From Litorivicinus lipolyticus (lineage in GTDB: Bacteria > Pseudomonadota > Gammaproteobacteria > Pseudomonadales > Litorivicinaceae), in NCBI RefSeq assembly GCF_009650135.1, contig NZ_CP045871.1, positions 2,175,001 through 2,239,000 of the forward strand: a stretch of DNA of 64,000 bases. Reading direction: 5' to 3'. How positions within the stretch are numbered: position 1 is the stretch's first letter; each line of letters begins with the position of its first letter. Shown here piece by piece: positions 45,399 through 54,209 of this stretch. The notes beneath the pieces were generated by a model, which was given only the letters and a program-made list of their open reading frames with translations, made no database searches and was not told where the DNA came from. A program made the position numbers and the translations under genes.

Positions 45399-46406
45399 TT
45401 ATGCGCGCGCTGCGCGCGCCATGGCCAAACTCAACTGGGCCGCCGCGTCCTCGGGGCGCAGCGGGTTGACCACATTGCCGCTCAATTGTTCGAAGCCACC
45501 AAAATACTTCAATTTATCCGGCTCGCGCAGCGCCGGCTGGGCCATTAACGTCAGCTGCCAGTCGCGGTTGCGTGGATCGCCATCAACCGGAGCGCTGGCC
45601 CACAATAGATTCATCGGCGTCGCGCGCCCAAAATGGCCGTCGTAGGCCCGAACTAACTGGCCCAGCAGCGGCCCCAAGGCATCGCACTGGGCATCACTCA
45701 GACCGTCCAGATGACTGACTGCACTGTCCAACGTAGTCCAGGTCTCAAACGGCAAGCGCGCGCATTCGGGCACGTACACCGACCATTCACCCTGGCCACC
45801 GATGCGCTGCCCTGGAGCCATCCCGGCCAAGTAATCCGGAATCAACCGTCCGCCCGATTTAACCCGGTGCTGGTGCTGGGCGTCGCGCCATTCGTCCGCT
45901 TGGCGGGTTACAAAGTCAGTCGCATATAGCTGGCCATGCGGGTGCGGATTTGAAACGCCGATCTCGGCGCCGCGGTTTTCAAACACCAACACTTGGGCGA
46001 CACCTGGCCGGCGCGCGGCACGATGCTCATCGCGCATCAAGCGCACCACGGCTTGCAGTGCAGCGTCATCCAAACTGGCCAGGGAATCGTTGTGGCGCGG
46101 GCTCCAGCACAGGACTCGACACAGACCACCGGCTTGATCGCGGCCCGCGGCGGCGGTGACCGGCGCGGCGAATGACAGCGACGGAAAGTCGTTGTCGAAG
46201 GCATAGGTTCCAACGTAGGCCGGATTGGTGTCACCGCAGGCGCGTGTGTTACCCGGGCACAGGTAGCAATTGGGGTCGTGCTTGACAGCCGCGGGGCCCG
46301 CGCCATCGACCCGGGCACCGCCCCACGGACGCGCCGCGGTGTTGGCACTGATAATGACCCACTCTCGGCGCAGCGGATGCCAGCGCTTTTCCCAATGGCC
46401 ACTCAT
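45399..46406 (-). CDS. galT: Galactose-1-phosphate uridylyltransferase
   Basis: GalT swaps UMP between UDP-glucose and galactose-1-phosphate in the Leloir pathway. The 335-residue protein has the covalent-His motif NPHPHGQLYA and a zinc-type CYLCPGN segment. It overlaps galK by four bases. galE and galM are not in the window. Confidence 0.95.
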   Translation of the reverse strand: MSGHWEKRWHPLRREWVIISANTAARPWGGARVDGAGPAAVKHDPNCYLCPGNTRACGDTNPAYVGTYAFDNDFPSLSFAAPVTAAAGRDQAGGLCRVLCWSPRHNDSLASLDDAALQAVVRLMRDEHRAARRPGVAQVLVFENRGAEIGVSNPHPHGQLYATDFVTRQADEWRDAQHQHRVKSGGRLIPDYLAGMAPGQRIGGQGEWSVYVPECARLPFETWTTLDSAVSHLDGLSDAQCDALGPLLGQLVRAYDGHFGRATPMNLLWASAPVDGDPRNRDWQLTLMAQPALREPDKLKYFGGFEQLSGNVVNPLRPEDAAAQLSLAMARAARA

Positions 46407-47461
46407 AGGATGTGGGCCCCCGCGGACGGCACACCGGCAATAAAGTCCGGCACTCGGCCGGTCGCCTCGGCGTAGTCCTGGGCGACCCCGGCTTGCATCG
46501 CCGTGACCGCATCAGCGGCGACCAAAGCGACCACACAACCGCCAAAGCCACCGCCGGTCATGCGTGCCCCCAGCACACCCTGGCACTCCAACAGCGCGAC
46601 CTGCAGGGCGTCTAGATCCGGCCCCGAGACCTGGTAGTCGTCGCGCAGCGAGTCGTGGGACGCATTCATCAACGCCCCCATCGTCGCCACATCGCCGCTG
46701 GCTGCCGCCGCGACAAACTCACCAACCCGTGCCTGTTCGCTGACGACATGGCGCAATCGAGGTTGCAACGCCGGCGCAAGCTCGCCAATCCGATCGTCCG
46801 GGCAATGCGCCAATGCCCCTGTCACCCCCAGGCACCGAGCGATTTCGGCGGTTTCGGCGACGCGCTGGTTGTACAGGCTGCCGGGCAATCCACGCGGCGC
46901 TTTTGAGTTCACCACCCAAATTTCAGTGTCCCCTAGATTGAGCGCGACGTCGGTGTGCGCGGGCACTCCACAGTTAATGCGCAGCGCATGCCCGGCGCGC
47001 CCATGCGCACTGGCGTACTGGTCCATAATGCCGCAGTTCAAACCAATCCATTCGCGCTCGACGCGCTGACCGAGCACGGCGATTTCGGTCGCGCTTAAAC
47101 CACCCGATAGCGCATGGTTCAGCGCGGTTAGCACCGCCACCTCCAAGCTTGCACTGGAGCTCAGTCCGCTGCCGCGCGGCAAATCGCCGGCCACATAAAT
47201 GCGGCACGCCGTTAATGCTGGACCCGGCCAAATTTGCAGGCACCCCACCAGGTAGTCGTACCACTGCCCGGACGGCGCCGGCCAATGATCACCACGCCAA
47301 ACTTCGGGGTAGTCGGCACTGATGAATTCAAATGTAGCGGCCGGCGTGATCGACACCCGCGTGCCCAGCGCCAGCGCCATCGGCAACACATCACCCCCCA
47401 GGTAATCAATATGATCGCCAATCAGATTGACGCGACCCGGCGCGAACGCCCGAATCGTCAT
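46403..47461 (-). CDS. galK: Galactokinase
   Basis: GalK phosphorylates galactose at C1. The 352-residue GHMP kinase shows the galactose signature GRVNLIGDHIDYLGGDVLPMA, the ATP loop GSGLSSSASLEV and the C-terminal GGGFGGCVVAL. Four-base overlaps join it to the alpha-galactosidase gene upstream and galT downstream, placing free-galactose use directly behind galactoside hydrolysis. Confidence 0.95.
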   Translation of the reverse strand: MTIRAFAPGRVNLIGDHIDYLGGDVLPMALALGTRVSITPAATFEFISADYPEVWRGDHWPAPSGQWYDYLVGCLQIWPGPALTACRIYVAGDLPRGSGLSSSASLEVAVLTALNHALSGGLSATEIAVLGQRVEREWIGLNCGIMDQYASAHGRAGHALRINCGVPAHTDVALNLGDTEIWVVNSKAPRGLPGSLYNQRVAETAEIARCLGVTGALAHCPDDRIGELAPALQPRLRHVVSEQARVGEFVAAAASGDVATMGALMNASHDSLRDDYQVSGPDLDALQVALLECQGVLGARMTGGGFGGCVVALVAADAVTAMQAGVAQDYAEATGRVPDFIAGVPSAGAHIL

Positions 47462-49503
47462 ACCCGGGTGCCTTCAATTAACAGGGCCTGCTCGGGCAAC
47501 AGCGTGACTAGGTTCAAGCCTTGGGCCGCCAACCAGGCGCCACTGAGGACCTCGCCGCTGAATGATGGCGGCGCTGTGTAGGCACGGCTAAAACCGTGCA
47601 AGTCACTGTCCATCACCGTATTCAGCCGCCACTCGCCGTCCAGCGGCAACCGCGCCGGTGGCGCCACTCCGCCAGGTTCAGCCCGCACCTGAATCACCCA
47701 CAGCGCCATGTGCGAGCCGCACGCCGAACGTTTCATCAGCAGCTGTCGAGGCGCCGCCGGTTCCGTCAACACAAAACTCTCGCAGCACTGCATCCACAGC
47801 CGGTTGGCCTTGTACCACTGCGCGCCCTCGGCCAGCAGCGCAAGCTGCGCTTCGTCCAAACTTGCCAGGTTGAATTCATAACCGTAGCTGCCCTGAAGCG
47901 CCGAAATAATTCGGGTTTTCAGCGCAGTCACCCGCGATGTTGTGTGTGAATCCGCGGGACCCGCGTGTGAGCCGAGCACTTCGGGTGGTAAAAACTTGAT
48001 CATCGCCGGCTGCATCAGCGCCCGCTCTATCGGATCGTTGCAGTCGCTGGTCCAGACCCGGTAGCAATGCCGCAGCACACCCAAATCCATGCGTCCGCCA
48101 CCGGACGCGCAGCTTTCGATCTGAACGTCAGGATGGGCCGCTCGCAGGCGTTCAAACAGTGCGTACACGCCCAGCACCGCCGCGCGTGTGCCATAGCGCC
48201 CTTGCGAACGCGGTTGCCCGGCAAGCCGGTTATGGTCCCACTTTAGGTAGCGAATCGGGTAGGCCGACAAGACCGCATCCAAGGCTGTAAAGAGCGCGTT
48301 CTGGACCGCATCCAGGCCCAAATCCAGCATCAATTGCTGGCGACCTTGAATGGGCGGGTAGCGGGCATCGTGCAACATCCACTCGGGGTGGCGCGCGGCC
48401 AACTGCGAAACCGGATTAACCATTTCCGGCTCGACCCACAGTCCAAAATTTTGCCCATGCTGGGCCAGCACCTTGACCAAGGGGGTAAATCCCTCCGGCC
48501 AGACCTCGGATGAAATCGTCCAATCACCGAGGCCAGATTCATCATTGCGGCGCGAGCCGAACCAGCCATCGTCCAACACGAAACGCTCGGCCCCAGCGCG
48601 CTCTCCGGCCGCGGCCAGTGCCGCCAAACCCGGCAGGTTATGGTCAAAATAAACCGCTTCCCAACTGTTTAAATGGACGTCACGCGGCTGCGCCACATCA
48701 ACCGGCAACCAGTGCGCGCGCAGCGCTTGGTGCAGATCATGCTGCGCCGCCTGTTCGCTGGGACCGACACTGACCAAGGCCGGCGGCGACTGGTGACGCT
48801 GGCCCGCTGACAGTGCCAATGGCACCGCCAGGTGCTCGCCAATTTGGGCCAGGCGCTGACCCTCGGCCAAGACATCGACGTGGGACTCATGATCGCCACT
48901 CCAGGCCAACGACAGCACCATCGAGCGGCCCGGTTGATTGACGTAAAACGCCGGGTAATGGTCGTGGCCACTGCGGCCGACCCGACTGGTTTGGTGCCAG
49001 CCACCGACCTGCAGGGTTTGGCGATGCAACTGCCCTTCCCGGGTCCACCCCCCGGCACAGAACAGCACATCACTGGCATGCACCACCGGAATCGCGACAC
49101 TGGCCAAATAGTTCAGCTGCGTGTCCTGCGACGGCAGCACTTCGCTGTGGACACGAAATACGCCGCTATCACCCAGCGCGTGCCAATGCTGACTCCAATG
49201 CAAGTCGATCACGGCATCGTAAAAGTGAATCGCCAGGCACCCGTCGGCCACCTCAACGCGCACGCTCGACGGCCGTGGCTGGGCATTGTCACCGCGACAA
49301 TGTACCGCCAAACCCGGCACGCCAAACCAACCATTGCCGGCCAACGGCAATGCCTCGGGCCAGCTGGGCTGTTCAGTGCGCGCCCGCGACACCTGCGGTT
49401 GGTAATTCGGAATATGTCGCAGCGGCAGCCGCGCGCCCAAGTGAGCGACCCGTCCAGCCTGATCCACAATCAGCTGATTGTGACCACATTCAAGCGCGAT
49501 CAT
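47458..49503 (-). CDS. GH36 alpha-galactosidase
   Basis: A 681-residue cytosolic alpha-galactosidase of family GH36. The nucleophile is D423 in YLKWDHNR, and the acid/base Asp is D487 in VWTSDCNDP; ESCASGGGRMDLGVL is the adjacent substrate loop. An N-terminal beta-sandwich precedes the barrel (VLDDGWFGSR). No signal peptide is seen. Together with GH42 it lets the cell split both alpha- and beta-galactosides. Confidence 0.94.
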   Translation of the reverse strand: MIALECGHNQLIVDQAGRVAHLGARLPLRHIPNYQPQVSRARTEQPSWPEALPLAGNGWFGVPGLAVHCRGDNAQPRPSSVRVEVADGCLAIHFYDAVIDLHWSQHWHALGDSGVFRVHSEVLPSQDTQLNYLASVAIPVVHASDVLFCAGGWTREGQLHRQTLQVGGWHQTSRVGRSGHDHYPAFYVNQPGRSMVLSLAWSGDHESHVDVLAEGQRLAQIGEHLAVPLALSAGQRHQSPPALVSVGPSEQAAQHDLHQALRAHWLPVDVAQPRDVHLNSWEAVYFDHNLPGLAALAAAGERAGAERFVLDDGWFGSRRNDESGLGDWTISSEVWPEGFTPLVKVLAQHGQNFGLWVEPEMVNPVSQLAARHPEWMLHDARYPPIQGRQQLMLDLGLDAVQNALFTALDAVLSAYPIRYLKWDHNRLAGQPRSQGRYGTRAAVLGVYALFERLRAAHPDVQIESCASGGGRMDLGVLRHCYRVWTSDCNDPIERALMQPAMIKFLPPEVLGSHAGPADSHTTSRVTALKTRIISALQGSYGYEFNLASLDEAQLALLAEGAQWYKANRLWMQCCESFVLTEPAAPRQLLMKRSACGSHMALWVIQVRAEPGGVAPPARLPLDGEWRLNTVMDSDLHGFSRAYTAPPSFSGEVLSGAWLAAQGLNLVTLLPEQALLIEGTRV

Positions 49504-50351
49504 CCCTTGCTAGCCCCCAGCGTCAGCCCGGCAATAAAGTGTTTTTGCATGGCGAAGAACATCAGCACCGGCGGCAGTGCCGCGATGATCGAACCGGCAC
49601 TGACCAGGTGCCAGCGCGCCACCCACTGTCCGTTCAAGGCTTTAAGCCCACCGGTAACCGGCATGTCTGACTCGGACTGGATCAGCACCGTGGCCCAGAA
49701 AAAGTCGTTCCAGATAAAGGTAAAGATGAGCACGCACAAGGCCGCAATCGCCGGGCGCATCAACGGCAGCACGATACGGGTAAAAATCGCAAACTCACTG
49801 GCGCCATCAATACGCGCCGCTTCAATCAAATCAAACGGCAAGGCCTTGATGAAATTGCGCATAAAGAGCGTACAAAACCCCGCTTGAAAGGCCACGTGAA
49901 ACATCACCAAGCCCCACATCGAGTTATACAGACCCAGCTGCAGGGTAAGCTCGCGCACCGGCACCATCAGAATCTGGAACGGCACAAAGTTGCCGGCAAT
50001 GAACATAAAGAACACGACCAGATTCAACCGAAAACGGTAAACCGCCAGCGCATACCCGGTTAGGCACGCAATCCCGACCGCACCGAGCATGGTTGGGATG
50101 GTGATTTTCAGCGAGTTGATCATGTACGGACCGACCTCGGAGTTAAAAATCACCTCGGCAAAGTTCTGCCACCACAGGATTTCACTGGGCATCCCCCAAT
50201 AGTTGCCCGCATTGATGTCGCCACCCGGTCGCACCGCGGTCAGCAACACCGCAAACAGCGGCAACAACCACACCGCCAAGGCCAAGGGCAGCGTGATCTT
50301 GTAGCTGATTTGGGCAAAAATGGAACGTTTTTGTATCGGTTCAGGAAACAT
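49500..50351 (-). CDS. Carbohydrate ABC transporter permease (MalG-like)
   Basis: A 283-residue, six-helix inner-membrane permease of the CUT1 class. The ATPase-docking EAA loop reads EAARIDGASEFAIFTRIVLPLMRP near residue 175. It overlaps the first permease by one base and the alpha-galactosidase by four, tying uptake to hydrolysis. No ATP-binding gene is present in the cassette. Confidence 0.93.
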   Translation of the reverse strand: MFPEPIQKRSIFAQISYKITLPLALAVWLLPLFAVLLTAVRPGGDINAGNYWGMPSEILWWQNFAEVIFNSEVGPYMINSLKITIPTMLGAVGIACLTGYALAVYRFRLNLVVFFMFIAGNFVPFQILMVPVRELTLQLGLYNSMWGLVMFHVAFQAGFCTLFMRNFIKALPFDLIEAARIDGASEFAIFTRIVLPLMRPAIAALCVLIFTFIWNDFFWATVLIQSESDMPVTGGLKALNGQWVARWHLVSAGSIIAALPPVLMFFAMQKHFIAGLTLGASKG

Positions 50352-51232
50352 CAGACACCCCGCTCGTCGCGGTACATTTTGACCAAGAAGCCGACGATAT
50401 AAACCATCATAATCATGAACAGCACCGTGGCGATGGCGCTGCCATACCCCATTCGGTAGCCGTATTCGGACAGTGCTTGCTCGTACATGTAGTAGGCCAG
50501 CACCTGGGATTGTTGATATGGACCGCCCTGGGTCATGATGGCGATCAAATCGAACGATCGCAGCGCGCCAATCACCGTCACCACCACGGCAATAAAGGTC
50601 GCCGGACGCAGCTGGGGCAGGACCACACTCCAGAGCATGCGAAAGCCTTCGGCACCGTCGATCTTGCCGGCCTCGACCACGTCAGGACTGACCGAATTCA
50701 AGCCGGTAAGGTACAAGATCATGCAGTACGCGGTCTGGGGCCACAGCCCGGCGGCGATGATGCCGTAGGTAACCAGGTCTTCGTCGGCCAGGATACTGAC
50801 CGGGTCGAATCCAAACCATGCCAACACAATGTTGAGCAAGCCGTTATTGGGGTCGTAAAACCACGCAAACACCAACCCAACCACAACTTGGGAAATCACA
50901 AAGGGGAAAAAGAACAGGCTCTTGATCAACCGAATGCCCGTCACCGTTTGGTTCAGCAACAGCGCGATACCCAAACCAAAGGGCACGGCCAACATATACA
51001 ATACCAACCAAATAACGTTGTTTTTCAAGGCCACCATAAAGGTCGGGTCGGACCACAGCTCGATGTAGTTGTCCCAACCAATATAGGTCGGCGCGGACAA
51101 CCCGTCCCATTGGTAAAAGCTCAGGGCCAAGCTCTGACCAATAGGCCACACGACGTACAGCAGGAACATCACTATTCCCGGCGCCATGAACAGCCAAGGC
51201 GTCAGGGCACGTTTTTGTTGTTGACTCAGCAT
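50351..51232 (-). CDS. Carbohydrate ABC transporter permease (MalF-like)
   Basis: A 293-residue, six-helix CUT1 permease. The EAA loop is EAGKIDGAEGFRMLWSVVLPQLRP. ATG 51232 is preceded by GGA; an upstream in-frame start at 51262 is less likely. A hairpin lies between the binding-protein gene and this one, consistent with lower expression of the permeases than of the binding protein. Confidence 0.92.
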   Translation of the reverse strand: MLSQQQKRALTPWLFMAPGIVMFLLYVVWPIGQSLALSFYQWDGLSAPTYIGWDNYIELWSDPTFMVALKNNVIWLVLYMLAVPFGLGIALLLNQTVTGIRLIKSLFFFPFVISQVVVGLVFAWFYDPNNGLLNIVLAWFGFDPVSILADEDLVTYGIIAAGLWPQTAYCMILYLTGLNSVSPDVVEAGKIDGAEGFRMLWSVVLPQLRPATFIAVVVTVIGALRSFDLIAIMTQGGPYQQSQVLAYYMYEQALSEYGYRMGYGSAIATVLFMIMMVYIVGFLVKMYRDERGV

Positions 51233-51260
51233 TTGAATCCGTCCGTGTGGAGGAAATTGC

Positions 51261-51289
51261 AAGAAAAGCAGCCAGCCTGGACTGGCCGC
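51261..51289 (-). terminator. Intercistronic hairpin between sugar-binding protein and permease genes
   Basis: On the minus strand GCGGCCAG and CTGGCTGC form an 8-bp stem (one G-U) around TCCAGG (plus-strand 51268-51289), followed by TGCTTTTCTT-type T-rich sequence (A-tract at 51261-51267 on plus). It looks like a leaky terminator or 3' stabiliser that raises binding protein over permease. Confidence 0.5.
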
Positions 51290-51303
51290 TTCGGTCTATC
51301 GAT

Positions 51304-52527
51304 CTACTGGTATGCGCGCTTCATCACACGGTCCAGGTTTTCCAAGATCGCCGCGCGGCGATCGGGCTTAACCATGTATTCCTGGAAGCCGTCCATGCCC
51401 GCTTTGGCCATTGCAGCCGGTGCGTCACGGTCATAGAACTGAGCCAGTGCATAGGCACCCGACAGCATCTCGAAACCGGCGTTCAGGTAAGGGTCGTCGT
51501 TAACCTGCGCAGCCGATGACGGCGGCAACTGGCCCAAGATTTTGTTCATCTCGGTCTGGACCATGGGCGAGGCAATGTGCGCCAAGAACTTCTTAGCGTC
51601 ATCGACGTTTTTAGCACCGGCCGGGATAAAGAAGGCATCCGCCGGGGCGTCTTCGGCCATCGGCAATCCCTTGGTGATTTCCGGGAACTGGAAGAAACCT
51701 AACTGGTCTTCGGTCAGGCCGGCTTCTTTGAAAGGTGCCACCGCGAAGTTACCGATCAGGTACATGGCCGCGTCGCCCTGAACCATCGGTGCCATGCCTT
51801 CCTGCCAGTTGTAGGTGGCGTGGTTTTCGATGAAGTAGCCGTTGTTAACCAGCTCGTCCCAACGATCGAAGGTCGCCTGGACGCGTGAATCCGTGTACGG
51901 CACCTTGCCCGCGGTCAGGTCCATGTGGAACTCGTAGCCGTTACTGCGCAAGTTCAGGTAGTCAAACCAGCCGCCCGTGGTCCATTTGAATTTAGATCCA
52001 ATGGTGAAAGGCGTAATGCCGTTTTCCTTGAGTGTCGCGCTGGTCGCCAACAGTTCATCCCAGGTTTCAGGGACCTCTGCGCCAACCTTGTCAAACAGGT
52101 CCTTGCGGTAATAGATGCCCCACTGGTAGTAGCTGTACGGCACCATGTATTGCTTACCGTCGCGGCTCATAGTGGCTTGAGTGCTGGCCATTTCTTTGTC
52201 CAGGCCCTCGGCAGCCCAAACGTCGCTGATGTCCATGAACAAGCCGGCATCAACAAAGGGCGCCATGCGGTTACCGGGGTACCAGGTCGCGACGTCAGGT
52301 GCATCGGCCGTCAGAAAGTTACGGATGCGAGTTTTGTAACCTTCGCGGTCAAAGTTGTTCCACTCCACCGTGACGTCAGGGTTGGCGGCTTTAAAACTAT
52401 CGATTGCGTACTCGAAGGCCGCTTTCGGTGCAGGGTTTTGGTCGTCAGTGTTGATAACCAGAGTGCCTGCGTTAGCGCCACCGGCCATCAAGGCTGCGGC
52501 CGCAAGTGCGGTCAGTTTCTTATTCAT
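51304..52527 (-). CDS. ABC transporter sugar-binding protein (family 1)
   Basis: A 407-residue periplasmic receptor with a Sec signal peptide ending ANAG (MNKKLTALAAAALMAGGANA). The mature protein is of extracellular solute-binding family 1 type: AFEYAIDSFKAANPDVTVEW, APDVATWYPGNRMAPFVDAGLFMDISD, PYSYYQWGIYYRKDLFDKVG. The ligand is presumably a galactoside, given the downstream enzymes. GAGGA precedes the ATG. It is the first gene of the operon, divergent from the AraC regulator. Confidence 0.93.
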   Translation of the reverse strand: MNKKLTALAAAALMAGGANAGTLVINTDDQNPAPKAAFEYAIDSFKAANPDVTVEWNNFDREGYKTRIRNFLTADAPDVATWYPGNRMAPFVDAGLFMDISDVWAAEGLDKEMASTQATMSRDGKQYMVPYSYYQWGIYYRKDLFDKVGAEVPETWDELLATSATLKENGITPFTIGSKFKWTTGGWFDYLNLRSNGYEFHMDLTAGKVPYTDSRVQATFDRWDELVNNGYFIENHATYNWQEGMAPMVQGDAAMYLIGNFAVAPFKEAGLTEDQLGFFQFPEITKGLPMAEDAPADAFFIPAGAKNVDDAKKFLAHIASPMVQTEMNKILGQLPPSSAAQVNDDPYLNAGFEMLSGAYALAQFYDRDAPAAMAKAGMDGFQEYMVKPDRRAAILENLDRVMKRAYQ

Positions 52528-52591
52528 GGGTGATCCTCGTTTATTCTTTTGGGTGTTACCTCACGACTATGCGCCCAAAGGGCATTGGTCA

Positions 52592-52620
52592 CTTCCGAAT
52601 AAAGCAGGTACGCTTCCGAA
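52592..52620. promoter_or_regulatory. Probable AraC-type operator: two CTTCCGAA half-sites 21 bp apart
   Basis: CTTCCGAATAAA starts at 52592 and CTTCCGAAAAAA at 52613, a direct repeat with 21-bp periodicity and eleven of twelve matching bases. Direct repeats two helical turns apart are the standard binding pattern of AraC/MelR regulators. The pair lies between the AraC gene and the operon promoter region. A small palindrome GCCC-AAA-GGGC (52573-52583) lies beside it. Confidence 0.6.
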
Positions 52621-52644
52621 AAAATAACCTCGAGGTACCACCCC

Positions 52645-53460
52645 GTGCTCGACTACGCACCCGGCCCCGGCTTTAGCGTTCAACGCCACACCCCAGTCGT
52701 AATGGATCGTAGCCACACCCACGCCCACCTCGAAGTGAACTTTTTAACCGGCGCTCGCATGCTCTATCAAACCCCACAAGGCGAGGTCTGGGTCGAGCCG
52801 AACCAGATCACCTTGTTCTGGGCTCAATTTGATCACCAGGCCGTGATCGTCGAAGGCCAGGGCGAAATCATTAATATTAACCTGCCACTGGATTCACTCA
52901 GCCAGCTGCAACTGCCGATCGAGTTCTTGGCGCGCCTGTTTCGCGGTGACATATTGTTTGCCAAGGACCAGGCCAGTTTCGACCGCCCGCTATTTCGCCA
53001 CTGGCACGCGGACTGGACGTCGGCGGTGCAATGGCGCCAGCAGCAAACCGTACAGGAAGTCGGCTTGCGGATCCGGCGCATGGCCATGGCCCACATCCAA
53101 AGTCAGGGCCTGCAGACCGCCTCGCCCCCGGACTTGGTGCGCATCCAAAAAATGCTCAACTTCGTGTTCACACGCTATTTGGATGCGATCACGGTCGACC
53201 AGGTCGCCGCCTCGGCCGGATTGTCTGTCAGCCAGGCCCGGCGTATTTTCCAGCGGCTATTGGATTGTGGTGTACACAGCTTTATCCGCCGACTACGGCT
53301 GTCCCATGCCCACCGAATGATCGTGCGCAACGAAAAACCGGTGACTGCCATCGCCCTTGAAGTGGGTTTCAATTCCTTGAGCGGCTTTTACTCGGCCTTT
53401 ACCGACGAATACGGCCTCCCCCCCGGCCAAGCCGGCGCCCGCACACGGACGCTGTCGTAG
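52645..53460 (+). CDS. AraC family regulator of the galactoside operon
   Basis: A 271-residue regulator. The N-terminal cupin-like sugar-sensing part starts with HTHAHLEVNFLTGARMLYQTPQGEVWVEPNQ, similar in plan to MelR. The C-terminal double helix-turn-helix has ITVDQVAASAGLSVSQARRIFQRLL and KPVTAIALEVGFNSLSGFYSAFTDEYGLPPGQ. GTG 52645 has CGAGGT upstream. The divergent position and 21-bp repeat make it the likely local activator. The inducer is inferred to be a galactoside. Confidence 0.88.
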   Translation: MLDYAPGPGFSVQRHTPVVMDRSHTHAHLEVNFLTGARMLYQTPQGEVWVEPNQITLFWAQFDHQAVIVEGQGEIININLPLDSLSQLQLPIEFLARLFRGDILFAKDQASFDRPLFRHWHADWTSAVQWRQQQTVQEVGLRIRRMAMAHIQSQGLQTASPPDLVRIQKMLNFVFTRYLDAITVDQVAASAGLSVSQARRIFQRLLDCGVHSFIRRLRLSHAHRMIVRNEKPVTAIALEVGFNSLSGFYSAFTDEYGLPPGQAGARTRTLS

Positions 53461-53825
53461 TGGCGTATTCTAACGCTTGGCTGATCTGGCATGCGCTGCC
53501 GGCGGCGGCGGCGGTGATCGTCGGCGCCGGCGTGTTGCTGGCGGCAAAAGGCACCGCGCGGCACAAAGGCGTCGGCCGTTTGTGGGTCGGGTTAATGCTG
53601 TGGGTTGCCGCCAGCTCATTTGTGTTGGCCGATCACTTTAGCTGGATTCATCTATTGTCCGGCTGGACCTTGCTCAGTTTGACGCTGGCAATAATCGCCA
53701 TTCGCCGCGGCCACCGCCGCGCCCACCAACGCCATATGCTCGGTTGTGCTGGCGGACTGTTGATCGCCGGCGCCCTTGCGGTTTTGACCCCTGGGCGCTT
53801 AACCGCGGGCCTATTTGGGCTCTAG
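53460..53825 (+). CDS. DUF2306-like membrane protein
   Basis: A 121-residue protein with about four hydrophobic helices. Conserved pattern of the DUF2306 family: an early His in IWHALPAAAAVIVGAGVLL, AKGTARHKGVGRLWVGLMLWVAASSF, and a late His-rich basic loop RRGHRRAHQRHMLG. The function is unknown. GTG 53460 overlaps the AraC stop by one base, so it is probably co-transcribed with the regulator. Confidence 0.75.
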   Translation: MAYSNAWLIWHALPAAAAVIVGAGVLLAAKGTARHKGVGRLWVGLMLWVAASSFVLADHFSWIHLLSGWTLLSLTLAIIAIRRGHRRAHQRHMLGCAGGLLIAGALAVLTPGRLTAGLFGL

Positions 53826-53936
53826 CCCAGGTTGACCGCAGCCGATTTCTTGACGCTCGAAACTGCGACCTAAGGGCAGATTAGGCGGCGCACCAAGCAC
53901 TAGACTGTCGATCCGCTTAAATTCAGGGGGATTGTT

Positions 53937-54209
53937 ATGGACCAGACCACGTTTATTCATGATTCGACACAGGCTACTCGCAAGGTGCAGGCGCTGCTGC
54001 AACAATTGATTGCCCACCGCGGCCAACCCGAATCCATGCACGCGCTGACCCCGCACGCGACACAATGCCTGCAACAGCTGTTCGAATTGTCCGAAGCGGC
54101 GGGACGCCATGACTGGCCAAGCGAGAGTTTGGACGAGGCCAAAAGCACCCTAATCAAACACTTCCCATCGCTGCTGACCCGCGACGATCCGGCCTGGAAC
54201 GACGTCTAG
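53937..54209 (+). CDS. Small hypothetical protein
   Basis: A 90-residue, predicted mostly helical, soluble and acidic protein. I do not recognise a family. Notable segments are TRKVQALLQQLIAHRG and LDEAKSTLIKHFPSLL. A GGGGG ribosome-binding sequence precedes ATG 53937, and codon use resembles the neighbours. Its TAG interlocks with the guanine deaminase stop in CTAG (54206-54209), as with the other convergent pairs here, which supports it being real. Confidence 0.6.
   Translation: MDQTTFIHDSTQATRKVQALLQQLIAHRGQPESMHALTPHATQCLQQLFELSEAAGRHDWPSESLDEAKSTLIKHFPSLLTRDDPAWNDV

Noticed and set aside
50477..51436. A 319-codon open frame on the plus strand opposite the MalF-like permease
   Set aside because: Antisense to a gene with a clear EAA loop; the His/Gln/Asn-rich translation is typical of a membrane-gene shadow.
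53817..53828. Palindrome GGGCT-CT-AGCCC at the end of the DUF2306 gene
   Set aside because: The centre is only two bases, too small for an RNA hairpin loop, and no T-run follows.
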